Shown piece by piece: positions 1 to 5,919 of a DNA stretch of 9,455 nucleotides. The DNA is from RGIG3528 sp045640725 (GTDB lineage: Bacteria; Bacillota; Clostridia; Lachnospirales; Lachnospiraceae). How positions within the stretch are numbered: position 1 is the stretch's first letter; each line of letters starts with the position of its first letter. Below the pieces are notes generated by a model. It saw only the letters and a program-made list of their open reading frames with translations. It made no database searches and was not told the origin of the DNA. The DNA is taken from NCBI GenBank assembly GCA_045640725.1, contig JAZUFN010000014.1, positions 1 through 9,455 on the forward strand, given 5' to 3'. Position numbers and translations under genes: made by a program.

Positions 1-1007
1 ATGTCATTACTAATATTTGCTCTAATCTTTTCAGCGATATTCATATCCTTGAAAGTAACTGCCTGAAGAAGTGAATTCTTGACTTCTCTGGCTTTTGCAC
101 TGCCATGCGTCTTCAAAACAAGACTGTTAAGTCCCAGCATGGGAGCACTGCCGTAATTGGAAGTGTCCATAGATTTCAATGTCTTTTTAACAGCAGGCTT
201 TACAAGGAGTGCTCCTATCTTTGAACGAAGATTTGAGTAAAATGCCTGTTTGATTTTTGCAAGAAGTGCATTGGATGTACCCTCATAAAGCTTTAATATG
301 ACATTACCTGTGAAACCTTCACAAACTATAATGTCCACATCACCGCTAGGTATATCCCTGGCTTCTACGCTACCAACAAAATTGATATCATTAAGCTCTT
401 TCAGAATAGGAAAAGTCTCCTTTACAAGCTGATTTCCCTTTTCCTCTTCAGCACCGATATTAACTATACCAACCTTGGGATTTTTTACTCCCAAAGCATT
501 TTCAAAATATATGCTTCCCATCTTGGCAAACTGTACCAAGTGATTAGACCTTGCATCAACATTGGCCCCGCAATCTACCAGAAGTGATACACCCTTCATG
601 GTAGGAATTAACGAAGCAAGAGGTGGTCTTTCTACCCCTTTGATACGCCCAACAATAAGCTGCGCGCCAACAAGAATTGCACCGGTGGACCCTGCAGATA
701 AAAATGCATCTGCCTGACCGCTTTTAACCAGATTGAGACCTACGACAATAGATGAATCCTTCTTCTTTCTGATAGCATTAACAGGTGCTTCATTGAAAGT
801 AATCACTTCATCTGCATTAACTATCTCAATTCTACTTTTGTCGTATTCATATTTATCGAGCTCGCGGGATACCAGAGCTTCCTTCCCCACCAGCTTAACC
901 TGCAATCTGGAATCAAGCTCAACGGCTTCAACACAGCCCTTGACTATTTCTTCCGGCGCATTATCTCCGCCCATAGCATCGACGGAAACAACAACCTTAT
1001 CTTCCAT
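1..1007 (-). CDS. plsX: Phosphate acyltransferase PlsX (3' end cut by window edge)
   Basis: PlsX makes acyl-phosphate from acyl-ACP and phosphate, the first step of the PlsX/PlsY route to phosphatidic acid; it is a peripheral membrane enzyme. Reading the minus strand from ATG 1007 gives 335 full codons without a stop. The N-terminus carries VSVDAMGGDNAPEEIVKG, the family signature. Further on are AGSTGAILVGAQ, LVDCGANVDARS, CEGFTGNVILK and, near the end, YGSAPMLGLNSLVLKTHGS. PlsX proteins are about 330–345 residues, so only the last few codons should be missing. The start is supported by the ribosome-binding site TTAGGAGT, with 6 nt between AGGAG and ATG. It lies 27 nt after cheR and is probably co-transcribed with it. 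PlsX is often found with rpmF, fapR or acpP; none is seen here, though acpP could follow beyond the left edge. The identification is secure. Confidence 0.96.
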   Translation of the reverse strand, partial: MEDKVVVSVDAMGGDNAPEEIVKGCVEAVELDSRLQVKLVGKEALVSRELDKYEYDKSRIEIVNADEVITFNEAPVNAIRKKKDSSIVVGLNLVKSGQADAFLSAGSTGAILVGAQLIVGRIKGVERPPLASLIPTMKGVSLLVDCGANVDARSNHLVQFAKMGSIYFENALGVKNPKVGIVNIGAEEEKGNQLVKETFPILKELNDINFVGSVEARDIPSGDVDIIVCEGFTGNVILKLYEGTSNALLAKIKQAFYSNLRSKIGALLVKPAVKKTLKSMDTSNYGSAPMLGLNSLVLKTHGSAKAREVKNSLLQAVTFKDMNIAEKIRANISND

Positions 1008-1034
1008 AATACACTCCTAACTAGTAACAATAGA

Positions 1035-1811
1035 TCAGGTAGTTTTCTTGTAGAAGAAAGACTTCACAGTAGAATAATTCATGGTATAAGCCTGAATAAT
1101 CTGCTCTGTCGATCCTACGAATAAAATGCCATCTTTTTTAAGAGCAGCATTGAACTTTTTGTAGATATCATTCTTCGCTTCTTCAGTAAAGTAAATAAGA
1201 ACATTTCTGCAAACAATAAGGTCGCAGTTGTCAGGATATGGATCCTTTAACAAATTTGCATTCTTAAACTCTACACATTTCTTGATCTCATCGGATATCT
1301 TATAGGTGTATTCATTAACCTGAGTGAAGTACTTCTGGAAAAGATCCTTTGGTACACACTTAAGACTCTTGTCATTATAAAGTCCGGCCTTAGCCTTCTC
1401 AATAACCTGCTTATCAATATCTGTGGCAATGATTTTGATCTGAGACAAAGGCAAATATCTGGATAAAAGCATTACAATAGTATAAGGCTCATCACCTGTA
1501 GAACAGGCAGCACTCCATATTTTGGGAGATTTGGTCTTGGCCAAAATATCAGGCAAAAGATCTTTTTCAAGAATGGTCCACTGCTCAGGATTTCTGAAAA
1601 ATTCAGAAACATTGATGGTCAGATAGTTGATAAATTCTTCAAAAAGAGCTCTGTCAGCCTTTATTGCCGCTACGTATTCCTTATATGTTTTTATACCGTT
1701 TTTTTGAATAAGAGAATCAATACGACGGCGCATCTGCTTTTCTTTATATGCGTTTAAATCAATTTGAGTAAGCGCAAATATATCTTTTTTAAACTGCTCG
1801 TAGTCGTCCAT
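1035..1811 (-). CDS. cheR: Chemotaxis protein methyltransferase CheR
   Basis: CheR transfers methyl groups from S-adenosylmethionine to glutamates of chemoreceptors, setting the adaptation level opposite CheB; it is cytoplasmic. The 258-residue protein has the usual two parts. An all-helical N-terminal domain (about 1–75) ends in NVSEFFRNP (67–75). A Rossmann methyltransferase domain follows, with the SAM-binding stretch ACSTGDEPYTI (102–112), ATDID (129–133) and CRNVLIYF (201–208), then GSTEQI near the C-terminus. Family members usually show GEEPYS where this one has GDEPYT, a conservative change. The length is normal for a stand-alone CheR, with no fused TPR or CheB domain. ATG 1811 is preceded by GGGGGAA, a passable but not ideal ribosome-binding site. 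No other chemotaxis gene is in the window, so its receptors and partners must be encoded elsewhere. A sister CheR acting on a non-chemotaxis receptor is possible. Confidence 0.95.
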   Translation of the reverse strand: MDDYEQFKKDIFALTQIDLNAYKEKQMRRRIDSLIQKNGIKTYKEYVAAIKADRALFEEFINYLTINVSEFFRNPEQWTILEKDLLPDILAKTKSPKIWSAACSTGDEPYTIVMLLSRYLPLSQIKIIATDIDKQVIEKAKAGLYNDKSLKCVPKDLFQKYFTQVNEYTYKISDEIKKCVEFKNANLLKDPYPDNCDLIVCRNVLIYFTEEAKNDIYKKFNAALKKDGILFVGSTEQIIQAYTMNYSTVKSFFYKKTT

Positions 1812-1855
1812 ATTTCCCCCATAGAATTATAGATATTGCACGTAAACCTAATTTA

Positions 1856-1884
1856 ATTATATACTACTCAGTAACAATTGTTAC
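1856..1884 (-). promoter_or_regulatory. Candidate sigma-A-type promoter for cheR-plsX
   Basis: On the minus strand a perfect -10 hexamer TATAAT (1861–1856) stands 17 bp downstream of GTAACA (1884–1879), which matches the TTGACA -35 consensus at 4 of 6 positions. Transcription would start near 1849, giving a leader of about 38 nt before the cheR ATG. Most of the -35 (1884–1880) lies in the terminal repeat of the mobile-element-like palindrome at 1880–1976. A second TATAAT at 1831–1826 has no recognisable -35 at proper spacing. No motility-sigma (sigma-D) pattern was seen. AT-rich DNA yields chance TATAAT matches, so this is only a candidate. Confidence 0.35.
1872..1879. repeat. Left copy of 8-bp flanking direct repeat
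   Basis: TAACAATT directly abuts the left end of the palindromic element and is repeated exactly at its right end (1977–1984). This is what a target-site duplication left by a DNA transposase looks like. Together with adjacent bases it also forms a 16-bp perfect palindrome at 1870–1885 (AGTAACAATTGTTACT), which could alternatively bind a dimeric regulator. Confidence 0.6.
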
Positions 1885-1976
1885 TATTCACAGCCTTTAC
1901 AGTTAAATCTGAATACCAATCAGTCCTTAAGCAAGCTTTGGCCTGATTAATATACAGATTAACTGTGAATAGTAAC
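1880..1976. mobile_element. MITE-like 97-bp palindromic element
   Basis: The element starts with GTTACTATTCACAG (1880–1893) and ends with its exact reverse complement CTGTGAATAGTAAC (1963–1976), and is flanked on both sides by TAACAATT. Inside, TTAAATCTG (1903–1911) pairs with CAGATTAA (1955–1962) with one bulged A, and AATCAG (1918–1923) pairs with CTGATT (1943–1948). CC/GG pairs then close a 13-nt tip at 1927–1939. The main asymmetry is an extra CCTTTACAG on the left arm (1894–1902). Nearly the whole element could therefore fold into one long hairpin in DNA or RNA. It has no coding capacity, so it would need a transposase supplied elsewhere. Several IS families make 8-bp duplications, and I cannot assign this element to one. 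It sits between ispH-rpsA and cheR, where it could also affect mRNA 3'-end stability or cheR transcription. Confidence 0.6.
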
Positions 1977-1984
1977 TAACAATT
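1977..1984. repeat. Right copy of 8-bp flanking direct repeat
   Basis: TAACAATT lies immediately after the right terminal inverted repeat and is identical to the copy at 1872–1879. An exact 8-bp match at both fixed junctions is unlikely by chance, even in AT-rich DNA. It is the main evidence that the palindrome arrived by transposition rather than being only a terminator. Confidence 0.6.
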
Positions 1985-1994
1985 CTCATAATAT

Positions 1995-2026
1995 ACTTTA
2001 CAGCGACACAAAGGCCGCTGTAAAGT
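1995..2026 (-). terminator. Hairpin after ispH-rpsA, weak terminator candidate
   Basis: ACTTTACAGCG (1995–2005) and CGCTGTAAAGT (2016–2026) form a perfect 11-bp stem around a 10-nt loop, beginning 15 nt after the ispH-rpsA stop on the minus strand. The position suits an intrinsic terminator. However, the sequence after the stem on that strand (ATATTATGAG) lacks a proper U-run, so termination may be inefficient or the hairpin may mainly protect the mRNA 3' end. Some read-through into cheR is possible. Confidence 0.45.
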
Positions 2027-2041
2027 GAATGTTTTATTAAA

Positions 2042-3976
2042 TTATTCCTCTGTAGCAGGAGCAGCCTCTTCAACTGTCTCCTCTTCAGCTTCAGGCTCTT
2101 CAAGAGCTCTCATGGAAAGGGAAATCTTCTTCTCGTCATAGTTGAAATCTACGATCTGAGCTTCAATCTCCTGACCTACCTTAAGAACATCTGAAGGCTT
2201 CTCAATACGCTTTCTTGAAATCTGAGAAACGTGAAGTAAAGCATCAACACCAGGGATAATCTCGATGAATGCACCGAAATCAGCCATTCTGGCAACCTTA
2301 CCACGAATTACATTACCAATAGCAAAATCCTCATCAGCATTCGCCCATGGATTCTGATCAGCAAACTTCATGGAAAGAGCAACCTTCTCACCGGAAATTT
2401 CTTTGATGAATGCACGAACATTATCACCGGACTTAAATACCTTCTTAGGATTCTCGATACGGCCCCAGCTCATCTCTGAGATGTGAAGAAGACCATCAAT
2501 ACCACCGATATCAACAAATGCACCGAAATCGGTAACATTCTTAACAACACCCTCAACAACATCGCCTACAGCAATCTTTTCTAAGAGTGCCTTTTTCTTT
2601 GTTTCCTTCTCAGCAGAAACAATCTGCTTTCTGTCACCGATAACACGACGTCTCTTAACGTTGAACTCGGTAAGAACGAACTCAATTTCCTGGCCCTGAT
2701 ACTTTGTGAGATCTCTCTCGAAAACATCAGATACAAGACTTGCAGGGATGAAAATTCTTGTCTCATCAACTACAACAATAAGTCCGCCTGAAAGTACTTC
2801 TGTAACAACAGCCTTAAGAACAGTCTTGTTCTCAAATGCCTCTTCAAGTACCTTGCTGGTGCGCTCAGCAGCCAGTCTCTTGTAGGATGCAAGGACAACG
2901 CCCTCACGATCATCTACCTTAAGAATCTTAACGGTCATTGGATCGCCGACATTAACAACCTTTGTAAGATCTACGTTTGGAGTATTGGTGTACTCATAGC
3001 GGGTAACAGTAGCATCGGACTTATAGCCGATGTTAAGGATAATTTCATCTTCCTTAACCGCAATTACTGTGCCATCTACAACATGTCCGGTATGTACCTG
3101 CTTAAGTGACTCCTCCATCAATTGTTCAAAACTTTCTTCCATTAGAGTAAGAACCTCCTTGATAATTTTGTTTGGGGTCGAAGCCCCTGCAGTAATACCT
3201 ACACAGCAATCAGATCCAAACAACTCAGGATCCAGGTCAACGGGTTTCTGTATAAAGTAAGTACTTGCGCAGCGCTGCTTGCATATATCAAACAGCTTAC
3301 GTGTGTTTGAACTTCCGGCACTACCTATGACAATCATGGCATCATGAGTCTCGGCGAACTCACGTGCTTCCTTCTGTCTGACTTCAGTAGCACTGCAAAT
3401 AGTGTTCACAACAGATATATAATAAACTTTATTCGTTAAAAGTGCAACAATTTCTTCAAAAATATTTGTATTAAATGTTGTTTGAGCCACCAGAACGTAA
3501 TTCATATCTGAATTAGGCGTAAAATCAGCCGCTTCTTCCAGACTTTGGAGTATTGTAAAGGGGCCTTTACACCACCCTGAAATGGCTTTTACCTCGGGGT
3601 GATTTCTGTCTCCCACAATCAATATGTATTTCCCCTTTTCGGATTCATCTGAAACTATTTTATGAATCTTTTTTACAAAAGGACATGTGGCATCCACTAT
3701 CTCATGGCCTGATGCAATAAGTGCCTCATAGGTCAATCTGTCCACGCCATGGGATCTTATGATAAGACAGCCTTCTTCCTTTCCCTGAAGCTCTGAAGGA
3801 GTATTGATGATTTCCACGCCTCTGCTTTGCAGATCATTCACCACCTCTTCGTTATGAATGATGGGCCCGAAGGTGTATACTTTTTTATTTTTTGCCAATT
3901 CCGCCTCTACTGTTTCCACAGCCCTCTTTACGCCAAAGCAAAAGCCTGCAGACTTGGCCAAATCAACTCTTCTCAA
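2042..3976 (-). CDS. ispH-rpsA: Fused IspH (HMBPP reductase) – ribosomal protein S1
   Basis: The N-terminal half is IspH, the [4Fe-4S] enzyme that reduces HMBPP to IPP and DMAPP in the last step of the MEP pathway. The C-terminal half is S1, which helps mRNA bind the 30S ribosome. With TTG 3976 as residue 1, the cluster cysteines are C13, C98 and C194. Substrate-pocket residues H41, H76, H126, E128, T167, S222, S223, N224 and S266 are also present. After a linker (about 275–295) come four S1 repeats: roughly 296–368, 383–455, 470–538 and 553–625, the last two with clear DFGAF cores. An acidic tail ends the 644-residue protein. The start is chosen because AGAGAGGA lies 7 nt upstream of the TTG and the protein begins LRRVDLAKSAGFCFGV as in IspH. 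The gene starts 1 nt after the cmk stop, so coupling is likely. Such fusions are known in Clostridia. Confidence 0.96.
   Translation of the reverse strand: MRRVDLAKSAGFCFGVKRAVETVEAELAKNKKVYTFGPIIHNEEVVNDLQSRGVEIINTPSELQGKEEGCLIIRSHGVDRLTYEALIASGHEIVDATCPFVKKIHKIVSDESEKGKYILIVGDRNHPEVKAISGWCKGPFTILQSLEEAADFTPNSDMNYVLVAQTTFNTNIFEEIVALLTNKVYYISVVNTICSATEVRQKEAREFAETHDAMIVIGSAGSSNTRKLFDICKQRCASTYFIQKPVDLDPELFGSDCCVGITAGASTPNKIIKEVLTLMEESFEQLMEESLKQVHTGHVVDGTVIAVKEDEIILNIGYKSDATVTRYEYTNTPNVDLTKVVNVGDPMTVKILKVDDREGVVLASYKRLAAERTSKVLEEAFENKTVLKAVVTEVLSGGLIVVVDETRIFIPASLVSDVFERDLTKYQGQEIEFVLTEFNVKRRRVIGDRKQIVSAEKETKKKALLEKIAVGDVVEGVVKNVTDFGAFVDIGGIDGLLHISEMSWGRIENPKKVFKSGDNVRAFIKEISGEKVALSMKFADQNPWANADEDFAIGNVIRGKVARMADFGAFIEIIPGVDALLHVSQISRKRIEKPSDVLKVGQEIEAQIVDFNYDEKKISLSMRALEEPEAEEETVEEAAPATEE
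3140..3160 (-). promoter_or_regulatory. Internal ribosome-binding site and ATG at the S1 junction
   Basis: Within the fused frame, AAGGAGGT (3160–3153) is a near-perfect Shine–Dalgarno sequence. It is followed 11 nt after GGAGG by an in-frame ATG (3142–3140, residue 279). Initiation here would give a 366-residue protein holding all four S1 repeats and no IspH part. The spacing is slightly long, and the bases also encode the IKEV segment at the end of IspH, so coincidence is possible. A second in-frame ATG at 3118 has a poorer upstream signal. Confidence 0.4.
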
Positions 3977-3993
3977 ATCACATTCCTCTCTCT
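3977..3993 (-). promoter_or_regulatory. Ribosome-binding site that fixes the ispH-rpsA TTG start
   Basis: AGAGAGAGGA (3993–3984) lies inside the last codons of cmk, 7 nt before TTG 3976. No comparable evidence supports the in-frame ATG at 4063. The 29 extra residues that start would add (MLFIWIHPILAW and onward) are an out-of-frame reading of cmk and resemble nothing in IspH. Confidence 0.8.
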
Positions 3994-4649
3994 GAAGAAA
4001 GCTTAACAATCTTTGCCACCACTTCCTCCACGCTAAGATGGGATGAATCCAGATAAACAGCATCTTCTGCCCGCTTAAGAGGCGCTATTTCTCTGTTCAT
4101 ATCTCTTTCATCTCTTTCGATAATTTCTTTTTTTAAGGTCTCAATATCCGTAACAGTTTTACCTGCTGCCACATACTCAGCCTGACGCCTACGGGCACGC
4201 TCATCCACAGAGGCATCCAGATATATTTTTAAGGCTGCATCTTTAAGTACTACTGTACCAATATCTCGACCGTCCATTACAACAGATCTGGTCTCGGCCA
4301 GCTTCCTCTGAAGGGTGCTCATTTTAGTACGAACTTCGGCTATAACAGCTACCTGAGAAGCCATATTACCTACTTCCTGAGTACGAATAACACCACTGAC
4401 ATTTTCTCCATTAAGGATAACCTGTTGCTCATTATTAATATACTCAATGGAAACATCAATATCCTCTACCATACTTGAAATATTCTGCACGTTATCAGCT
4501 GTACCGCCTTGACGGAGAAAATACAGTGCCATGGCCCTATACATGGCTCCTGTGTCCACATATACGAATCCTTTTTCCTTTGCCACTCTTTTGGCAATAG
4601 TGCTTTTTCCTGCCCCTGCAGGTCCGTCGATTGCTATTGATAAAATCAT
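3978..4649 (-). CDS. cmk: Cytidylate kinase
   Basis: Cmk phosphorylates CMP and dCMP with ATP, recycling nucleotides released by RNA turnover and by phospholipid synthesis; it is cytoplasmic. The 223-residue protein is of normal bacterial length. It opens with the P-loop GPAGAGKST (9–17), followed by YVDTGAMYRAMA (30–41), which contributes to the CMP pocket. VVMDGRDIGTVV (123–134) is a family signature, and IYLDASVDERARRR corresponds to the lid region. ATG 4649 has GAGG 5 nt upstream. The gene follows the flavoprotein gene by 21 nt and ends 1 nt before the ispH-rpsA start. Cmk next to ispH/rpsA is a recurrent arrangement in Clostridia. CMP released by PgsA, encoded upstream in the same cluster, is one of its substrates. 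Confidence 0.97.
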   Translation of the reverse strand: MILSIAIDGPAGAGKSTIAKRVAKEKGFVYVDTGAMYRAMALYFLRQGGTADNVQNISSMVEDIDVSIEYINNEQQVILNGENVSGVIRTQEVGNMASQVAVIAEVRTKMSTLQRKLAETRSVVMDGRDIGTVVLKDAALKIYLDASVDERARRRQAEYVAAGKTVTDIETLKKEIIERDERDMNREIAPLKRAEDAVYLDSSHLSVEEVVAKIVKLSSERGM

Positions 4650-4670
4650 AAAGACCTCACTGAATTTATT

Positions 4671-5918
4671 TTACTCGTTTGCTGCTGACATCCCGGCAGC
4701 ATAAGCTGTAGACCAAGCGATTTGTAAATTGAAACCGCCTGTAACAGCGTCAAGATCCATTACTTCACCGGCAAAATAAAGTCCGGAGCAAAGCTTGGAT
4801 TCCATGGTTTTGGGATTAATTTCTTTTAATGAAACCCCGCCCTTGGTAATAATTGCTTCGGGGAAAGAACGTAACCCGGCCACGTGAAGCTCAATATTTT
4901 TAAGTAATTCCGCCAGATGTCTTCTCTCTTCCCTTGTCACCGAATTGACTTTTTTGTAAGGATCAATACCTGACAGTCTGACAACTTCAGCCACCATACT
5001 CTGTGGCAAAAGTCCGTCCAGAGAATTTTCAAAATTCTTGTTTTCCTGTTTGCCGAAATCCTTAAGTATTCTGGCATCCAGCTCATCAACACTCATTCCC
5101 GGCTTCATATCCAGCTGAAGAACAGGTATTTCTTTACCATATCTTTTAGCATCTGCTATATAACAGCTGGCAGTAAGCACCAAAGGCCCGCTTACACCGA
5201 AATGAGTAAAAAGCATCTCTCCCAGCTCTTTATATATTTTCTTATTTTTTTGCAAAAGGGTCAATGAAACATTTTTTAAGGATAAGCCCATTAGTCTTTT
5301 AGGAAAATCCTCTTCTGTCTCAACAGCTACCAGTGAAGGCACCGTAGGCGTCAGAGAATGCCCAAGATTTTCCGCAAATCTGTATCCGTCTCCCGTAGAA
5401 CCGGTCTGAGGATAGGAAAGCCCGCCGGTACATACTATGACTCTGTCATAATCCACCTGTCGCTTTCTTCCGTTTTCATCGGTAAATACTTTAAATCCTT
5501 TTTCTGAGGCCTCAACACCCATACACCGGCAATTAAGATAAACATTAACATGAAGCCTTTGAAGCTCATCCTTAAGAGCCTTTATTACATCAGAAGACTT
5601 GTCACTTTCAGGGAAAACCCTGTTTCCTCTTTCCACCTTGCATTTGCAGCCATGGGCTTCAAACCAATCATACACAGCCTGATTGTCAAAACCGTCAAAG
5701 CTGGAAAAAAGGAACTTGTTATTTCCGAAAACATTTTTAAAAAAATCTTCCCTGTCGCAGGCGTTGGTCAGATTGCATCTGCCCTTCCCTGTGATAAAAA
5801 GCTTTTTGCCCAATTTTTCATTTTTTTCCAGTATGGTCACCTTGGCTCCGTTTTCAGCTGCTGCTATAGCAGCCATCATTCCGGCAGCACCGCCACCAAT
5901 AATACAAATATTTATCAT
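4671..5918 (-). CDS. HI0933/BaiN-family FAD-dependent oxidoreductase, substrate unknown
   Basis: This 415-residue protein belongs to the HI0933 (YhiN, BaiN/RdsA) flavoprotein family. The FAD-binding Rossmann motif GGGAAG is at 8–13, with the ribose-binding acidic residue E31. GKGRCNLTNA (44–53) is the family hallmark. A second conserved block near the C-terminus, GGVSLKEINPKTMESK followed by YFAGEVMDLDAVTGGFN, completes the family pattern. There is no signal peptide or membrane segment. The true reaction of most members is unknown. One Clostridium relative, BaiN, has been linked to bile-acid reduction, but this gene sits among housekeeping genes and no bai gene is present, so that role should not be transferred. 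ATG 5918 comes 1 nt after the pgsA stop with no clear ribosome-binding site, which points to translational coupling. Confidence 0.93.
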   Translation of the reverse strand: MINICIIGGGAAGMMAAIAAAENGAKVTILEKNEKLGKKLFITGKGRCNLTNACDREDFFKNVFGNNKFLFSSFDGFDNQAVYDWFEAHGCKCKVERGNRVFPESDKSSDVIKALKDELQRLHVNVYLNCRCMGVEASEKGFKVFTDENGRKRQVDYDRVIVCTGGLSYPQTGSTGDGYRFAENLGHSLTPTVPSLVAVETEEDFPKRLMGLSLKNVSLTLLQKNKKIYKELGEMLFTHFGVSGPLVLTASCYIADAKRYGKEIPVLQLDMKPGMSVDELDARILKDFGKQENKNFENSLDGLLPQSMVAEVVRLSGIDPYKKVNSVTREERRHLAELLKNIELHVAGLRSFPEAIITKGGVSLKEINPKTMESKLCSGLYFAGEVMDLDAVTGGFNLQIAWSTAYAAGMSAANE

Positions 5919-5919
5919 C

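Noticed and set aside
733..1020. Plus-strand open frame of 95 codons opposite the start of plsX
   Set aside because: It lies antisense to a clear, conserved plsX frame, is rich in Ser/Thr as expected of a shadow, and resembles no family.
1021..1030. GTAACAAT-like sequence between cheR and plsX resembling the element end
   Set aside because: The shared stretch is short and AT-rich, with no inverted partner nearby, so it is not evidence for a second element copy.
1812..2041. Riboswitch or small RNA gene in the intergenic gap
   Set aside because: The structures are explained by the terminator-like hairpin and the transposon-like palindrome; no known riboswitch core or sRNA promoter–terminator pair was recognised.
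2581..2769. 62-codon minus-strand frame inside the S1 region
   Set aside because: It is an out-of-frame reading of the S1 repeats with no independent support.
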